Source: Culex pipiens pallens
Lineage: Eukaryota > Arthropoda > Insecta > Diptera > Culicidae
DNA: 64,000 bases
Reading direction: 5' to 3'
Assembly (NCBI RefSeq): GCF_016801865.2
Contig: NC_068938.1
Location: forward strand, 219,731,827 to 219,795,826
Position numbers and translations under genes: made by a program
The notes under the pieces: model-generated
Told to the model about the DNA's origin: nothing
The model's input: the letters and a program-made list of their open reading frames with translations, nothing else
Databases searched by the model: none
In this document: piece by piece, positions 24,502 through 35,327 of the stretch
Position numbering within the stretch: position 1 is the stretch's first letter
Layout of the letters: the number at the start of each line of letters is the position of its first letter

Positions 24502-24802
24502 CTACAACTTAGGAAAAATATGTGGAATCGCTGATTCCAAAACTTCATTGTTATTTAGGCAAAGCAGCGTGGTACATTCCTCATCGAAGCCATCATCGGA
24601 GCAGACACAGACGTTGCAGCGCTTCATGTAAATCACTCTCGGTTCGCAAATTTTAGCCCTCATTGGCCCACCGTGCACTCCAACTGTTGAAATAAATTTC
24701 TTAATTAAATCATTGAAAAATCTTACCAAATTTAATATATTTACCCAGATTTTTGCAAAACAGCATGCAAAGCATTGTCAGAAATAAATTAAATAATTTC
24801 AT
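24502..24802 (-). CDS. Secreted single-domain pacifastin-type serine protease inhibitor
   Basis: Two exons read on the minus strand: 24802-24745 and 24683-24502, with a 61-bp GT-AG intron (donor G|GTAAAT, acceptor CAACAG) in phase 1. The spliced product is about 79 residues. Exon 1 encodes a hydrophobic signal peptide (MKLFNLFLTMLCMLF). Exon 2 holds six cysteines spaced C-x9-C-N-x-C-x-C-x3-G-x4-C-T-x3-C, which fits the pacifastin light-chain domain. Family members are secreted inhibitors of trypsin- and chymotrypsin-like proteases, in insects often linked to the prophenoloxidase cascade. The residue after the conserved Cys-Thr, the expected P1 position, is Thr here rather than Arg, Lys or Leu, so the target protease is unclear. 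An 18-residue tail follows the last cysteine. An AATAAA hexamer lies on the minus strand at 24462-24457, 40 bp past the stop. The next gene upstream is a lectin on the same strand. The domain call is firm; the role is inferred. Confidence 0.82.
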
Positions 24803-25160
24803 TATGGAATCCAAAGAAGGAAACTTGCTTGTCCAAGTTTGCTTCTACGACTTATAAATTAAAATTCGACTAGTGAGCCACAAAAAACCGTTACCTATTA
24901 AGATATTGCGATACCTGCGATTTTTTCTACAGAAAGTCGTACAATTTTCAAAGAGAGTTCACCAAAGAAAAAAAATCTAGATGATCTAGCTCGACCAGGT
25001 TTGCTCCAAAGACTGATCAGTCCATGTTTTGACGATCTGTTGCCTAGCTCAACCATCTTCAAAATCAACAACAAATACTAAGCTGTAAGGGTAAACAAAG
25101 TGATTAAATGACGCACAAATTCCCCGTACTCATCGCAGAATCACGATCCCGGCGATGTTT
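24803..25160. other. Intergenic spacer between inhibitor and lectin genes
   Basis: This AT-rich spacer separates two minus-strand genes. It must hold the promoter of the inhibitor gene and the lectin's 3' end. I see no coding exon, repeat or clear core promoter motif in it. Confidence 0.5.
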
Positions 25161-25709
25161 TTATTTGAACTCCTGAATACAATTTTGTGGCAGACTCTCG
25201 CAGACAAAGTACATGTAGCCTCGCTTGCACGCATTATCGTTCCAGGTCCACCGTTGCTCGAACCGCGGAATGTACACCAGCTGGATGCAGTCCTCGGTTC
25301 CGTTGGTGTTGTTCGGCTCTCCCGGGGACCAGTTCGTGTACGTGACCAGCTTTCCCGTGCCCTGCCACGAAAAGGTGCCCTCCTCCGATAGGTCACTCCC
25401 GCCGAGCCAGAACGCACACGCTTGCTCGTTGAACTTGTCCGTGCTTTTGATGAAACTGATTAGGGACTCACTGTCTGCGCGGGAATCTACTGTGGCCAGT
25501 TGCATCCCGATCGAGTGGCAAAACTCGACCGCTTTGAACCAATTTGCCTGGAAGGGACGATTTGGGCTTGAACAGGTTTTTTTTTTGCTCCTCAATGAAC
25601 GACCTACCCTTATGTTGGGGATTTGATATTTCTTCACGTAATTTGGGGACACATGATGAACAATTAAAAGCAATATGAGAATAGATTTGAAAGTTAGCGT
25701 ATCCCGCAT
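25161..25709 (-). CDS. Secreted C-type lectin (CTL1), single CRD
   Basis: Two exons: 25709-25608 and 25547-25161, with a 60-bp GT-AG intron (GTAGGT...TTCCAG) in phase 0. The intron is itself free of stops, so an unspliced reading of 182 residues also exists; the spliced form is 162 residues. Residues 1-22 form a signal peptide (ILILLLIVHHV core). A short C-type lectin domain follows: NWFKA start, LGGSDLSEEGTFSW core, EPN tripeptide and WND motif (TWNDNAC), with the conserved cysteines. EPN and WND are the calcium/sugar ligands typical of mannose-type lectins, although mosquito relatives are often named galactose-specific. The stop codon overlaps an AATAAA hexamer. The paralogue at 41.9-42.4 kb has the intron at the same place, which supports the splice. 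Odd: the start codon and first codon lie inside the end of a MITE (see 25703), and exon 1 has no other Met, so the native N-terminus may be replaced or the gene impaired. Confidence 0.85.
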   Translation of the reverse strand: MRDTLTFKSILILLLIVHHVSPNYVKKYQIPNIRVGRSLRSKKKTCSSPNRPFQANWFKAVEFCHSIGMQLATVDSRADSESLISFIKSTDKFNEQACAFWLGGSDLSEEGTFSWQGTGKLVTYTNWSPGEPNNTNGTEDCIQLVYIPRFEQRWTWNDNACKRGYMYFVCESLPQNCIQEFK

Positions 25710-26274
25710 AAAGATTTACTATAAACCAACAGTAGATTTTATGGTTATCACACGATAAATTATATGGTTATTTTTACCATGATTCTACAGTAGCCTTTAT
25801 GTTTTTTTTACCATAGAATATATCTTATTTTGGGAATTTACTATAAAAAAGGGGTATTGTTAGGCACAGTCACCATAAAAATTTCGACTTTTCCCCATAC
25901 AAAAAAAAACCAAATACTATACATTCTACCGTATTTTCATTGATGCCTTTTTCGTCCAAAAAATTACCCTGACCATAGAAAACATAATACCTTTATAATA
26001 AAAACAGTAATCAATACAATGGTTTGCACAGTAAATTCACAGTTCTTCATGGATTTTTCCTAAATAGTACGGTTTAAACTATATTCGTACATTGAAATAA
26101 ATAATAACGACAGTATGATTCATTGTATTTTCATTGTATTTATTTTTTTCTCTCTACTAAATTGTACTGTAAAACATATATTTATACATTGAAATTAATG
26201 GTCAATACGGTAAGTTTTATTGTATTTTTATAGTTTTTTTCGTTGATTTAAAAAAATAGTACTTTTTTTCCGCG
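25703..26274. mobile_element. MITE-like element between lectin CTL1 and an orphan exon
   Basis: The left end begins CCCGCATAAAGATTTACTAT. The right end, read inverted, begins CGCGGAAAAAAAGTACTATT, giving imperfect terminal inverted repeats. The interior repeats accat/atggt-type blocks, as in the element at 18474-18893, whose ends are CCCGGATAAAAAATTACCAT and its inverse. I see no clear target-site duplication. The left end carries the ATG of the lectin; the right end supplies the last codons and stop of an open exon at 26415-26248. Confidence 0.5.
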
Positions 26275-26415
26275 TCGTTTTCTTTTAATATTCTGCTTCA
26301 ATCCGAACTTTCTGACGTTGTTCGAAATGTTTGTAGCCGGTGCCGGAACTACTGCTTCGTACTTGGGATGAACTCTCGCGTATTTATGAAGAACAATCCT
26401 CTGTGGAATAGGCCC
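26248..26415 (-). CDS. Orphan coding exon, unknown protein (3' exon candidate)
   Basis: A strong acceptor (TTTCTCTTTTACAG at 26416) is followed by a 55-codon open frame to a stop at 26248. The encoded peptide is basic and non-repetitive (contains QRIVLHKYARVHPKYEAV and ends in KRKRR before the MITE part). The last seven codons (about GKKVLFF) and the stop come from the flanking MITE end. Phase 0 at the acceptor matches the phase-0 donor of the exon at 35399-35328, giving a hypothetical 79-residue product across an 8.9-kb intron filled with octamer arrays. I do not recognise the protein. It could also be a decayed exon. Confidence 0.35.
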   Translation of the reverse strand, partial: GPIPQRIVLHKYARVHPKYEAVVPAPATNISNNVRKFGLKQNIKRKRRGKKVLFF

Positions 26416-26500
26416 CTGTAAAAGAGAAACACACTAAATTAGACATAGGGAATATTTTCATATGTTTGTTTCGGTACAAATGCTTTTAAATTAGCTGTTA
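26416..26500. other. Short unique spacer before the octamer arrays
   Basis: AT-rich unique DNA that includes the polypyrimidine tract and acceptor of the adjacent minus-strand exon. Confidence 0.4.
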
Positions 26501-29500
26501 CTAAAATTCTAAAATTCCAAAATTCTAAAATTCTAAAATTCTAAAATTCTAAAATTCTAAAATTCTAAAATTCTAAAATTCTAAAATTCTAAAATTCTAA
26601 CATTCTAAAATTCTAAAATTCTAAAATTCTAAAATTCTAAAATTCTAAAATTCTAAAATTCTAAAATTCTAAAATTCTAAAATTCTAAAATTCTAAAATT
26701 CTAAAATTCTAAAATTCTAAAATTCTAAAATTCTAAAATTCTAAAATTCTAAAATTCTAAAATTCTAAAATTCTAAAATTCTAAAATTCTAAAATTCTAA
26801 AATTCTAAAGTTCTAAAATTCTAAAATTCTAAAATTCTAAAATTCTAAAATTCTAAGATTCTAAAATTCTAAAATTCTAAAATTCTAAAATTCTAAAATT
26901 CTAAAATTCTAAAATTCTAAAATTCTAAAATTCTAAAATTCTAAAATTCTAAAATTCTAAAATTCTAAAATTCTAAAATTCTAAAATTCTAAAATTCTAA
27001 AATTCTAAAATTCTAAAATTCTAAAATTCTAAAATTCTAAAATTCTAAAATTCTAAAATTCTAAAATTCTAAAATTCTAAAATTCTAAAATTCTAAAATT
27101 CCAAAATTCTAAAATTCTAGAATTCTAAAATTCTAAAATTCTAAAATTCTAAAATTCTAAAATTCTAGAATTCTAAAATTCTAAAATTCTAAAATTCTAA
27201 AATTCTAAAATTCTAAAATTCTAAAATTCTAAAATTCTAAAATTCTAAAATTCTAAAATTCTAAAATTCTAAAATTCTAAAATTCTAAAATTCTAAAATT
27301 CTAAAATTCTAAAATTCTAAAATTCTAAAATTCTAAAATTCTAAAATTCTAAAATTCTAAAATTCTAAAATTCTAAAATTCTAAAATTCTAAAATTCTAA
27401 AATTCTAAAATTCTAAAATTCTAAAATTCTAAAATTCTAAAATTCTAAAATTCTAAAATTCTAAAATTCTAAAATTCTAAAATTCTAAAATTCTAAAATT
27501 CTAAAATTCTAAAATTCTAAAATTCTAAAATTCTAAAATTCTAAAATTCTAAAATTCTAAAATTCTAAAATTCTAAAATTCTAAAATTCTAAAATTCTAA
27601 AATTCTAAAATTCTAAAATTCTAAAATTCTAAAATTCTAAAATTCTAAAATTCTAAAATTCTAAAATTCTAAAATTCTAAAATTCTAAAATTCTAAAATT
27701 CTAAAATTCTAAAATTCTAAAATTCTAAAATTCTAAAATTCTAAAATTCTAAAATTCTAAAATTCTAAAATTCTAAAATTCTAAAATTCTAAAATTCTAA
27801 AATTCTAAAATTCTAAAATTCTAAAATTCTAAAATTCTAAAATTCTAAAATTCTAAAATTCTAAAATTCTAAAATTCTAAAATTCTAAAATTCTAAAATT
27901 CTAAAATTCTAAAATTCTAAAATTCTAAAATTCTAAAATTCTAAAATTCTAAAATTCTAAAATTCTAAAATTCTAAAATTCTAAAATTCTAAAATTCTAA
28001 AATTCTAAAATTCTAAAATTCCAAAATTCTAAAATTCTAGAATTCTAAAATTCTAAAATTCTAAAATTCTAAAATTCTAAAATTCTAAAATTCTAGAATT
28101 CTAAAATTCTAAAATTCTAAAATTCTAAAATTCTAAAATTCTAAAATTCTAAAATTCTAAAATTCTAAAATTCTAAAATTCTAAAATTCTAAAATTCTAA
28201 AATTCTAAAATTCTAAAATTCTAAAATTCTAAAATTCTAAAATTCTAAAATTCTAAAATTCTAAAATTCTAAAATTCTAAAATTCTAAAATTCTAAAATT
28301 CTAAAATTCTAAAATTCTAAAATTCTAAAATTCTAAAATTCTAAAATTCTAAAATTCTAAAATTCTAAAATTCTAAAATTCTAAAATTCTAAAATTCTAA
28401 AATTCTAAAATTCTAAAATTCTAAAATTCTAAAATTCTAAATTCTAAAATTCTAAAATTCTAAAAGTCTAAAATTCTAAAATTCTAAAATTCTAAAATTC
28501 TAAAATTCTAAAATTCTAAAATTCTAAAATTCTAAAATTCTAAAATTCTAAAATTCTAAAATTCTAAAATTCTAAAATTCTAAAATTCTAAAATTCTAAA
28601 ATTCTAAAATTCTAAAATTCTAAAATTCTAAAATTCTAAAATTCTAAAATTCTAAAATTCTAAAATTCTAAAATTCTAAAATTCTAAAATTCTAAAATTC
28701 TAAAATTCTAAAATTCTAAAATTCTAAAATTCTAAAATTCTAAAATTCTAAAATTCTAAAATTCTAAAATTCTAAAATTCTAAAATTCTAAAATTCTAAA
28801 ATTCTAAAATTCTAAAATTCTAAAATTCTAAAATTCTAAAATTCTAAAATTCTAAAATTCTAAAATTCTAAAATTCTAAAATTCTAAAATTCTAAAATTC
28901 TAAAATTCTAAAATTCTAAAATTCTAAAATTCTAAAATTCTAAAATTCTAAAATTCTAAAATTCTAAAATTCTAAAATTCTAAAATTCTAAAATTCTAAA
29001 ATTCTAAAATTCTAAAATTCTAAAATTCTAAAATTCTAAAATTCTAAAATTCTAAAATTCTAAAATTCTAAAATTCTAAAATTCTAAAATTCTAAAATTC
29101 TAAAATTCTAAAATTCTAAAATTCTAAAATTCTAAAATTCTAAAATTCTAAAATTCTAAAATTCTAAAATTCTAAAATTCTAAAATTCTAAAATTCTAAA
29201 ATTCTAAAATTCTAAAATTCTAAAATTCTAAAATTCTAAAATTCTAAAATTCTAAAATTCTAAAATTCTAAAATTCTAAAATTCTAAAATTCTAAAATTC
29301 TAAAATTCTAAAATTCTAAAATTCTAAAATTCTAAAATTCTAAAATTCTAAAATTCTAAAATTCTAAAATTCTAAAATTCTAAAATTCTAAAATTCTAAA
29401 ATTCTAAAATTCTAAAATTCTAAAATTCTAAAATTCTAAAATTCTAAAATTCTAAAATTCTAAAATTCTAAAATTCTAAAATTCTAAAATTCTAAAATTC

Positions 29501-29540
29501 TAAAATTCTAAAATTCTAAAATTCTAAAATTCTAAAATTT
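26501..29540. repeat. Octamer satellite array 1, unit CTAAAATT
   Basis: About 380 head-to-tail copies of an 8-bp unit over 3.04 kb, nearly invariant. Rare variants include ccaaaatt (26515, 27101, 28021), ctag for ctaa, one aagt and one 7-bp unit near 28438 that shifts the register. The block of variants at 27101 recurs at 28021, showing internal segmental duplication. Confidence 0.98.
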
Positions 29541-30377
29541 CCTGATTTTCAAATTTCCTAATTTCTATATTTTCTAATTCCTAATTTCCTAATTTCCTAA
29601 TTTCCTGAATTCCTGAATTCCTAATTTCCTGAATTCCTAATTTCCTGATTTCCTAGTTTACTATTTTCCTAATTTCCTTATTTCCTAATTTTCAAATTTT
29701 GCTATTTCTTAATTTCTAAATTTCTTAATTTCCTTATTTCCTAATTTTCTTATTTTGTAATTTCTGAAATTGTTAAATTTTTAAATTTCTTAATTTCCTA
29801 ATTTCCGAATATCTGAATTTCTTAATTTCCTAATTTTCAAATTTTGTAATTTTTTAATTTTAAATTTCTTAATTGTTAAATTTTTTAATTTCTTAATTTC
29901 TTAATTTCCTAATTTCCAAATTTCAAAATTTCCTCATTCCCTAATTTTCTAATTTCCTGTTTTCTAATTTTCTAATTTTCTAATGTCCTAATTTCCGAAT
30001 TTCCGAATTTCCTAATTTCCGAATTTCCGAATTTCCTAATTTCCTTATTTCCTAATTTCCTAATTTCCTAATTTCCTAATTTCCTAATTTCCTAATTTCC
30101 TAATTTCCTTATTTCCTAATTCCCTAATGTCCTAATTTCCGAATTACAGAATTTCCTAATTTTCTAATTTTGTAATTGCTTAATTTCCTAATTTCCTATT
30201 TCCCTAATTTTCTATTTCCCTAATTTCCGAATTTCCTAATTTTCTAATTTTGTAATTGCTTAATTGTTGAATTTTTAAATTTCCTAATTTCCTAATTCCC
30301 TAATTTCCTAAATTCCTGATTTCCTAATTTCCTTATTTCCTAATTTCCTACTTTTCTAATTTTGTAATTTCTTAATT

Positions 30378-30453
30378 CTAGATTAAATTTTCAAAACAAC
30401 CTATCCCTCATGGGTTTCCTATGCAGATAGGACCTTTTGAAAATTTAATCGAG
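30378..30453. mobile_element. 76-bp foldback MITE inside array 2
   Basis: The ends read CTAGATTAAATTTTCAAAA and, inverted, CTCGATTAAATTTTCAAAA. It is flanked by AATT on both sides (30374-30377 and 30454-30457). Sister repeat blocks near 31620 and 32405 show the uninterrupted cttaattgttaaa sequence, confirming a recent insertion with a 4-bp duplication. Confidence 0.75.
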
Positions 30454-32060
30454 AATTGTAAAATTTTTAAATTTCTTAATTTCCTAATTTCCGAATTTCC
30501 GAATATCCGAATTTATTAATTTCCTAATTTTCAAATTTTGTAATTTCTTAATTTTAAATTTCTTTATTGTTAAATTTTTTAATTTATTGATTTCCTAATT
30601 TCCAAATTTCCAAATTTCCAAATTTCCAAATTACCTAATTTCCTAATTTTCTAATTTCCTAATGTCCTAATTTCCAAATTTCCTAATTTCCGAATTTCAT
30701 AATTTCCTAATTCCCTAATTTCCTAATTTCCTAAATCCCTAATTTCCTAATTTCCTTATACCCTAATATCCTAATTTCTTAATTTCCTTATTTCCTAATT
30801 TCCTAATTTCCTAATTTCCGAATTTTCTAATTTCCTAATTTCCGAATTTCCAAATTTCCAAATTTCCAAATTTCCAAATTTCCGAATTTCCTAATTTCCT
30901 AATTTCCTAATTTCCTAATTTCCTTATTTCCTTATTTCCTAATCTCCTAATTTCCTAATTTCCTAATTTCGTAATTTCCTAACTTCCTAACTTCCTAATT
31001 TCCGAATTTCCTTATTCCCTAATTTCGTAATTTCGTAATTTCCGAATTTCCTAATTTCCTAATTTCCTAATTTCCTTATTTCCTAATTTCCTAATTTCCT
31101 AATTTCCTAATTTCCTAATTTCCTAATTTCCTAATTTCCTAATTTCCTAATTTCCTAATTTCCTAATTTCCTAATTTCCGAATTTCCTATTTTCCTAATT
31201 TCCTAATTTCCTAATTTCCTAATTTCCTAATTTCCTAATTTCCTAATTTCCTTATTTCTTAATTCCCTAATTTCCTAATTTCAGAATTTCCTAATTTTCT
31301 AATTTTCTAATTTTGTAATTGCTTAATTTCCTAATTTCCTAATTTCCTTATTTCCTAATTTCCTAATTTCCTTATTTCTTAATTCCCTAATTTCCTAATT
31401 TCAGAATTTCCTAATTTTCTAATTTTGTAATTGCTTAATTTCCTAATTTCCTATTTCCCTAATTTTCGAATTTCCGAATTTCCTAATTTATTAATTTTCT
31501 AATTTTGTAATTGCTTAATTGTTAAATTTTTAAATTTCCTAATTTCCTAATTCCCTGATTTCCTAATTTCCTGATTTCCTAATTTCCTTATTTCCTAATT
31601 TCCTACTTTTCTAATTTTGTAATTTCTTAATTGTTAAATTTTTAAATTTCTTAATTTCCTAATTTCCGAATTTCCGAATATCCGAATTTATTAATTTCCT
31701 AATTTTCAAATTTTGTAATTTCTTAATTTTAAATTTCTTAATTGTTAAATTTTTTAATTTCTTAATTTCCTAATTTCCAAATTTCCAAATTTCCTTATTC
31801 CCTAATTTTCTAATTTCCTGTTTTCTAATTTTCTAATGTCCTAATTTCCGAATTTCCTTATTTCCGAATTTCCTAATTTCCTTATTTCCTTATTTCCTTA
31901 TTTCCTAATTTCCTAATTCCCTAATTTCCTAATTTCCGAATTTCAGAATTTCCTAATTTTCTAATTTTGTAATTTCCTAATTTCCTTTTTCCCTAATTTT
32001 CTATTTCCCTAATTTCCGAATTTCCGAATTTCCTAATTTTCTAATTTTGTAATTGCTTAA

Positions 32061-32294
32061 CGGTTCACATCAACCAGAGCTTTTGCACCAAGATTTTTGT
32101 TACAAATATTTTAGTATTTTCGAAACTACAGGAACTATCGATATAATTTTTTATTCATCCCCTAACGTACTGTCTACTAAGCAATTTACAACAACATTTG
32201 CCTATTTTTATTATCTGATTGTTGCAGGATTGGGTCCGTAAGTTTGTCAATTTTGGAATAAGAAGACAACAACTTCCTTGGTTGCTGTGCACCC
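32061..32294. mobile_element. TTAA-flanked MITE (piggyBac-type target) inside array 2
   Basis: A 234-bp non-repetitive segment with inverted ends CGGTTCACATCAACCA and GGGTGCACAGCAACCA, flanked by TTAA at 32057-32060 and 32295-32298. A second copy in opposite orientation lies at 8724-8931. The TTAA target duplication suggests mobilisation by a piggyBac-superfamily transposase; no transposase is encoded. Confidence 0.8.
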
Positions 32295-33406
32295 TTAATT
32301 GTTAAATTTTTAAATTTCCTAATTTCCTAATTCCCTAATTTCCTAATTTCCTGATTTCCTAATTTCCTTATTTCCTAATTTCCTACTTTTCTAATTTTGT
32401 AATTTCTTAATTGTTAAATTTTTAAATTTCTTAATTTCCTAATTTCCGAATTTCCGAATTTATTAATTTCCTAATTTTCAAATTTTGTAATTTCTTAATT
32501 TTAAATTTCTTTATTGTTAATTTTTTTTATTTATTGATTTCCTAATTTCCAAATTTCCAAATTACCTAATTTCCTAATTCCCTAATTTTCTAATTTCCTA
32601 ATGTCCTAATTTCCTAATTTCCTAATTTCCGAATTTCCGAATTTCATAATTTCCTAATTTCCTAATTTCCTAATTCCCTAATTCCCTAATTTCCTAATTT
32701 CCTTATACCCTAATATCCTAATTTCTTAATTTCCTTATTTCCTAATTTCCGAATTTCCTAATTTCCTAATTTCCAAATTTCCGAATTTCCTAATTTCCTA
32801 ATTTCCTAATTTCCTAATTTCCTAATTTCCTAATTTCCTAATTTCCTAATTTCCTAATTTCCATATTTCGTAATTTCCGAATTTCCTAATTTCCTAATTT
32901 CTCAATTTCGTAATTTCCGAATTTCAGACTTTCCTATTTTCCTATTTTCCTAATTTCCTAATTTCCTTATTTCTTAATTTCCTAATTTCCTTATTTCTTA
33001 ATTCCCTAATTTCCTTATTTCAGAATTTCCTAATTTTCTAAGTTTCTAATTTTGTAATTGCTTAATTTCCTAATTTCCTAATTTCCTAATTTCGTAATTT
33101 CCAAATTTCCTTATTTCCTAATTTCGTAATTTCCGAATTTCCCAATTTCCTAATTTCCTAATTTCCTAATTTCGGAATTTCCGAATTTCCGAATTTTCTA
33201 ATTTCTTAATTTCCTAATTTCCTAATTTCCTAATTTCCTGATTTCCTAATTTCCTTATTTCCTAATTTCCTAATTTCCTAACTTCCTAATTTCCTAATTT
33301 CCTAATTTCCTAATTTCCTAATTTCCTAATTTCCTAATTTCCTAATTTCCTAATTTCCTAATATCGTAATATCCTCTAATTGCCTAATTTCTTAATTTCC
33401 TAATTT

Positions 33407-34770
33407 TCAAATTTTCTTAATTTCTTAATTTCTTAATTTCTTAATTTCTTAATTTCTTAATTTCTTAATTTCTTAATTTCTTAATTTCTTAATTTCTTAA
33501 TTTCTTAATTTCTTAATTTCTTAATTTCTTAATTTCTTAATTTCTTAATTTCTTAATTTCTTAATTTCTTAATTTCTTAATTTCTTAATTTCTTAATTTC
33601 TTAATTTCTTAATTTCTTAATTTCTTAATTTCTTAATTTCTTAATTTCTTAATTTCTTAATTTCTTAATTTCTTAATTTCTTAATTTCTTAATTTCTTAA
33701 TTTCTTAATTTCTTAATTTCTTAATTTCTTAATTTCTTAATTTCTTAATTTCTTAATTTCTTAATTTCTTAATTTCTTAATTTCTTAATTTCTTAATTTC
33801 TTAATTTCTTAATTTCTTAATTTCTTAATTTCTTAATTTCTTAATTTCTTAATTTCTTAATTTCTTAATTTCTTAATTTCTTAATTTCTTAATTTCTTAA
33901 TTTCTTAATTTCTTAATTTCTTAATTTCTTAATTTCTTAATTTCTTAATTTCTTAATTTCTTAATTTCTTAATTTCTTAATTTCTTAATTTCTTAATTTC
34001 TTAATTTCTTAATTTCTTAATTTCTTAATTTCTTAATTTCTTAATTTCTTAATTTCTTAATTTCTTAATTTCTTAATTTCTTAATTTCTTAATTTCTTAA
34101 TTTCTTAATTTCTTAATTTCTTAATTTCTTAATTTCTTAATTTCTTAATTTCTTAATTTCTTAATTTCTTAATTTCTTATTTTCTTTATTTCTTAATTTC
34201 ATAATTTCTTAATTTCTTAATTTCTTAATTTCTTAATTTATTAATTTCTAAATTTCTTAATTTCTTAATTTCTTAATTTCTTAATTTCTTAATTTCTTAA
34301 TTTCTTAATTTCTTAATTTCTTAATTTCTTAATTTCTTAATTTCTTAATTTCTTAATTTCTTAATTTCTTAATTTCTTAATTTCTTAATTTCTTAATTTC
34401 TTAATTTCTTAATTTCTTAATTTCTTAATTTCTTAATTTCTTAATTTCTTAATTTCTTAATTTCTTAATTTCTTAATTTCTTATTTTCTTTATTTCTTAA
34501 TTTCATAATTTCTTAATTTCTTAATTTCTTAATTTCTTAATTTATTAATTTCTAAATTTCTTAATTTCTTAATTTCTTAATTTCTTAATTTCTTAATTTC
34601 TTAATTTCTTAATTTCTTAATTTCTTAATTTCTTAATTTCTTAATTTCCTAATTTCTTAATTTCTTAATTTCTTAATTTCTTAATTTCTTAATTTCTTAA
34701 TTTCTTAATTTCTTAATTTCTTAATTTCTTAATTTCATAATTTCTTAATTTCTTAATTTCTTAATTTCTA
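33407..34770. repeat. Octamer satellite array 3, unit CTTAATTT
   Basis: About 170 copies of an 8-bp unit over 1.36 kb, very homogeneous. A variant block (tattttcttt...cataattt...taaattt) near 34177-34253 recurs exactly 304 bp (38 units) later near 34481-34557, so part of the array was duplicated in register. Confidence 0.97.
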
Positions 34771-35256
34771 AAATTCAATAAAACTTTTTGCATAAACTTA
34801 AAATAAATGAAATGCAACATTAATTATTACAGCATTACTCAAACGTTTGTGATTTTAAATTGCATTCAAATTTGTATATCCAAATTGTTTGATTTATTCA
34901 ACAAAACAAAATGTAAACAAGCATCACGCGAAAAAACGTCCAAAGTTACTGTCATTTTCAGTTACTTTTCAGCTGAATACCGTTTAAGAAAAATCATTTC
35001 GTGGCCCTAATTTTGAAACTTTTTCTGAACTACTTACTAGCCTCAACTCACAACTCACCTAACAATGTTCGCCTCCAGACGAGACGAGCTCACCATCCGG
35101 AACACACCGGCCGAAAGTGTCCGCAGCAGGCGCCGGACCTCCTCTCACAATCAAGCGCTTCTGGTGGGTTTTGTCCCGTAACCGTACCCGGTGGAAGAAG
35201 TCCATGTAAAAGAGAGGAACACAAATGTTTTGTTTAGAACATGACCTACTACTTGC
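34771..35256. other. Unique spacer with possible coding remnants
   Basis: AT-rich to about 35000, then GC-richer. Read on the minus strand, 35230-35195 (a GTGTTCCTCTCTTTTACATG tract and the DNA after it) resembles the acceptor of the exon at 26415, but the AG is broken. This may be a decayed duplicate of that exon. A GTGAGC donor-like site follows on the same strand. Nothing is firmly coding. Confidence 0.3.
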
Positions 35257-35327
35257 CTGAAAATGCCTGCTGCTGTTGCGGGTGGGATTCCGCCCTAGGC
35301 AAGTTCAACAAAACTATAAATACTCAC

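Larger units (their letters stand above)
29541..33406. repeat. Octamer satellite array 2, unit CCTAATTT, degenerate
   Basis: About 3.9 kb of an 8-bp unit AATTTCCT with many variants (CCGAATTT, CCTTATTT, CCAAATTT, TGTAATTT). Longer blocks of the same variant order recur near 30.2-30.6, 31.5-31.8 and 32.3-32.6 kb, so higher-order repeats overlie the octamer. Two MITEs are inserted in it at 30378 and 32061. Confidence 0.95.

Noticed and set aside
25225..25626. Plus-strand frame over the lectin CTL1 gene
   Set aside because: It is the antisense shadow of the lectin exon, with no domain of its own.
35257..35294. 38-bp exon with a GC donor after the orphan first exon
   Set aside because: It would need a 33-bp intron, too short to splice.
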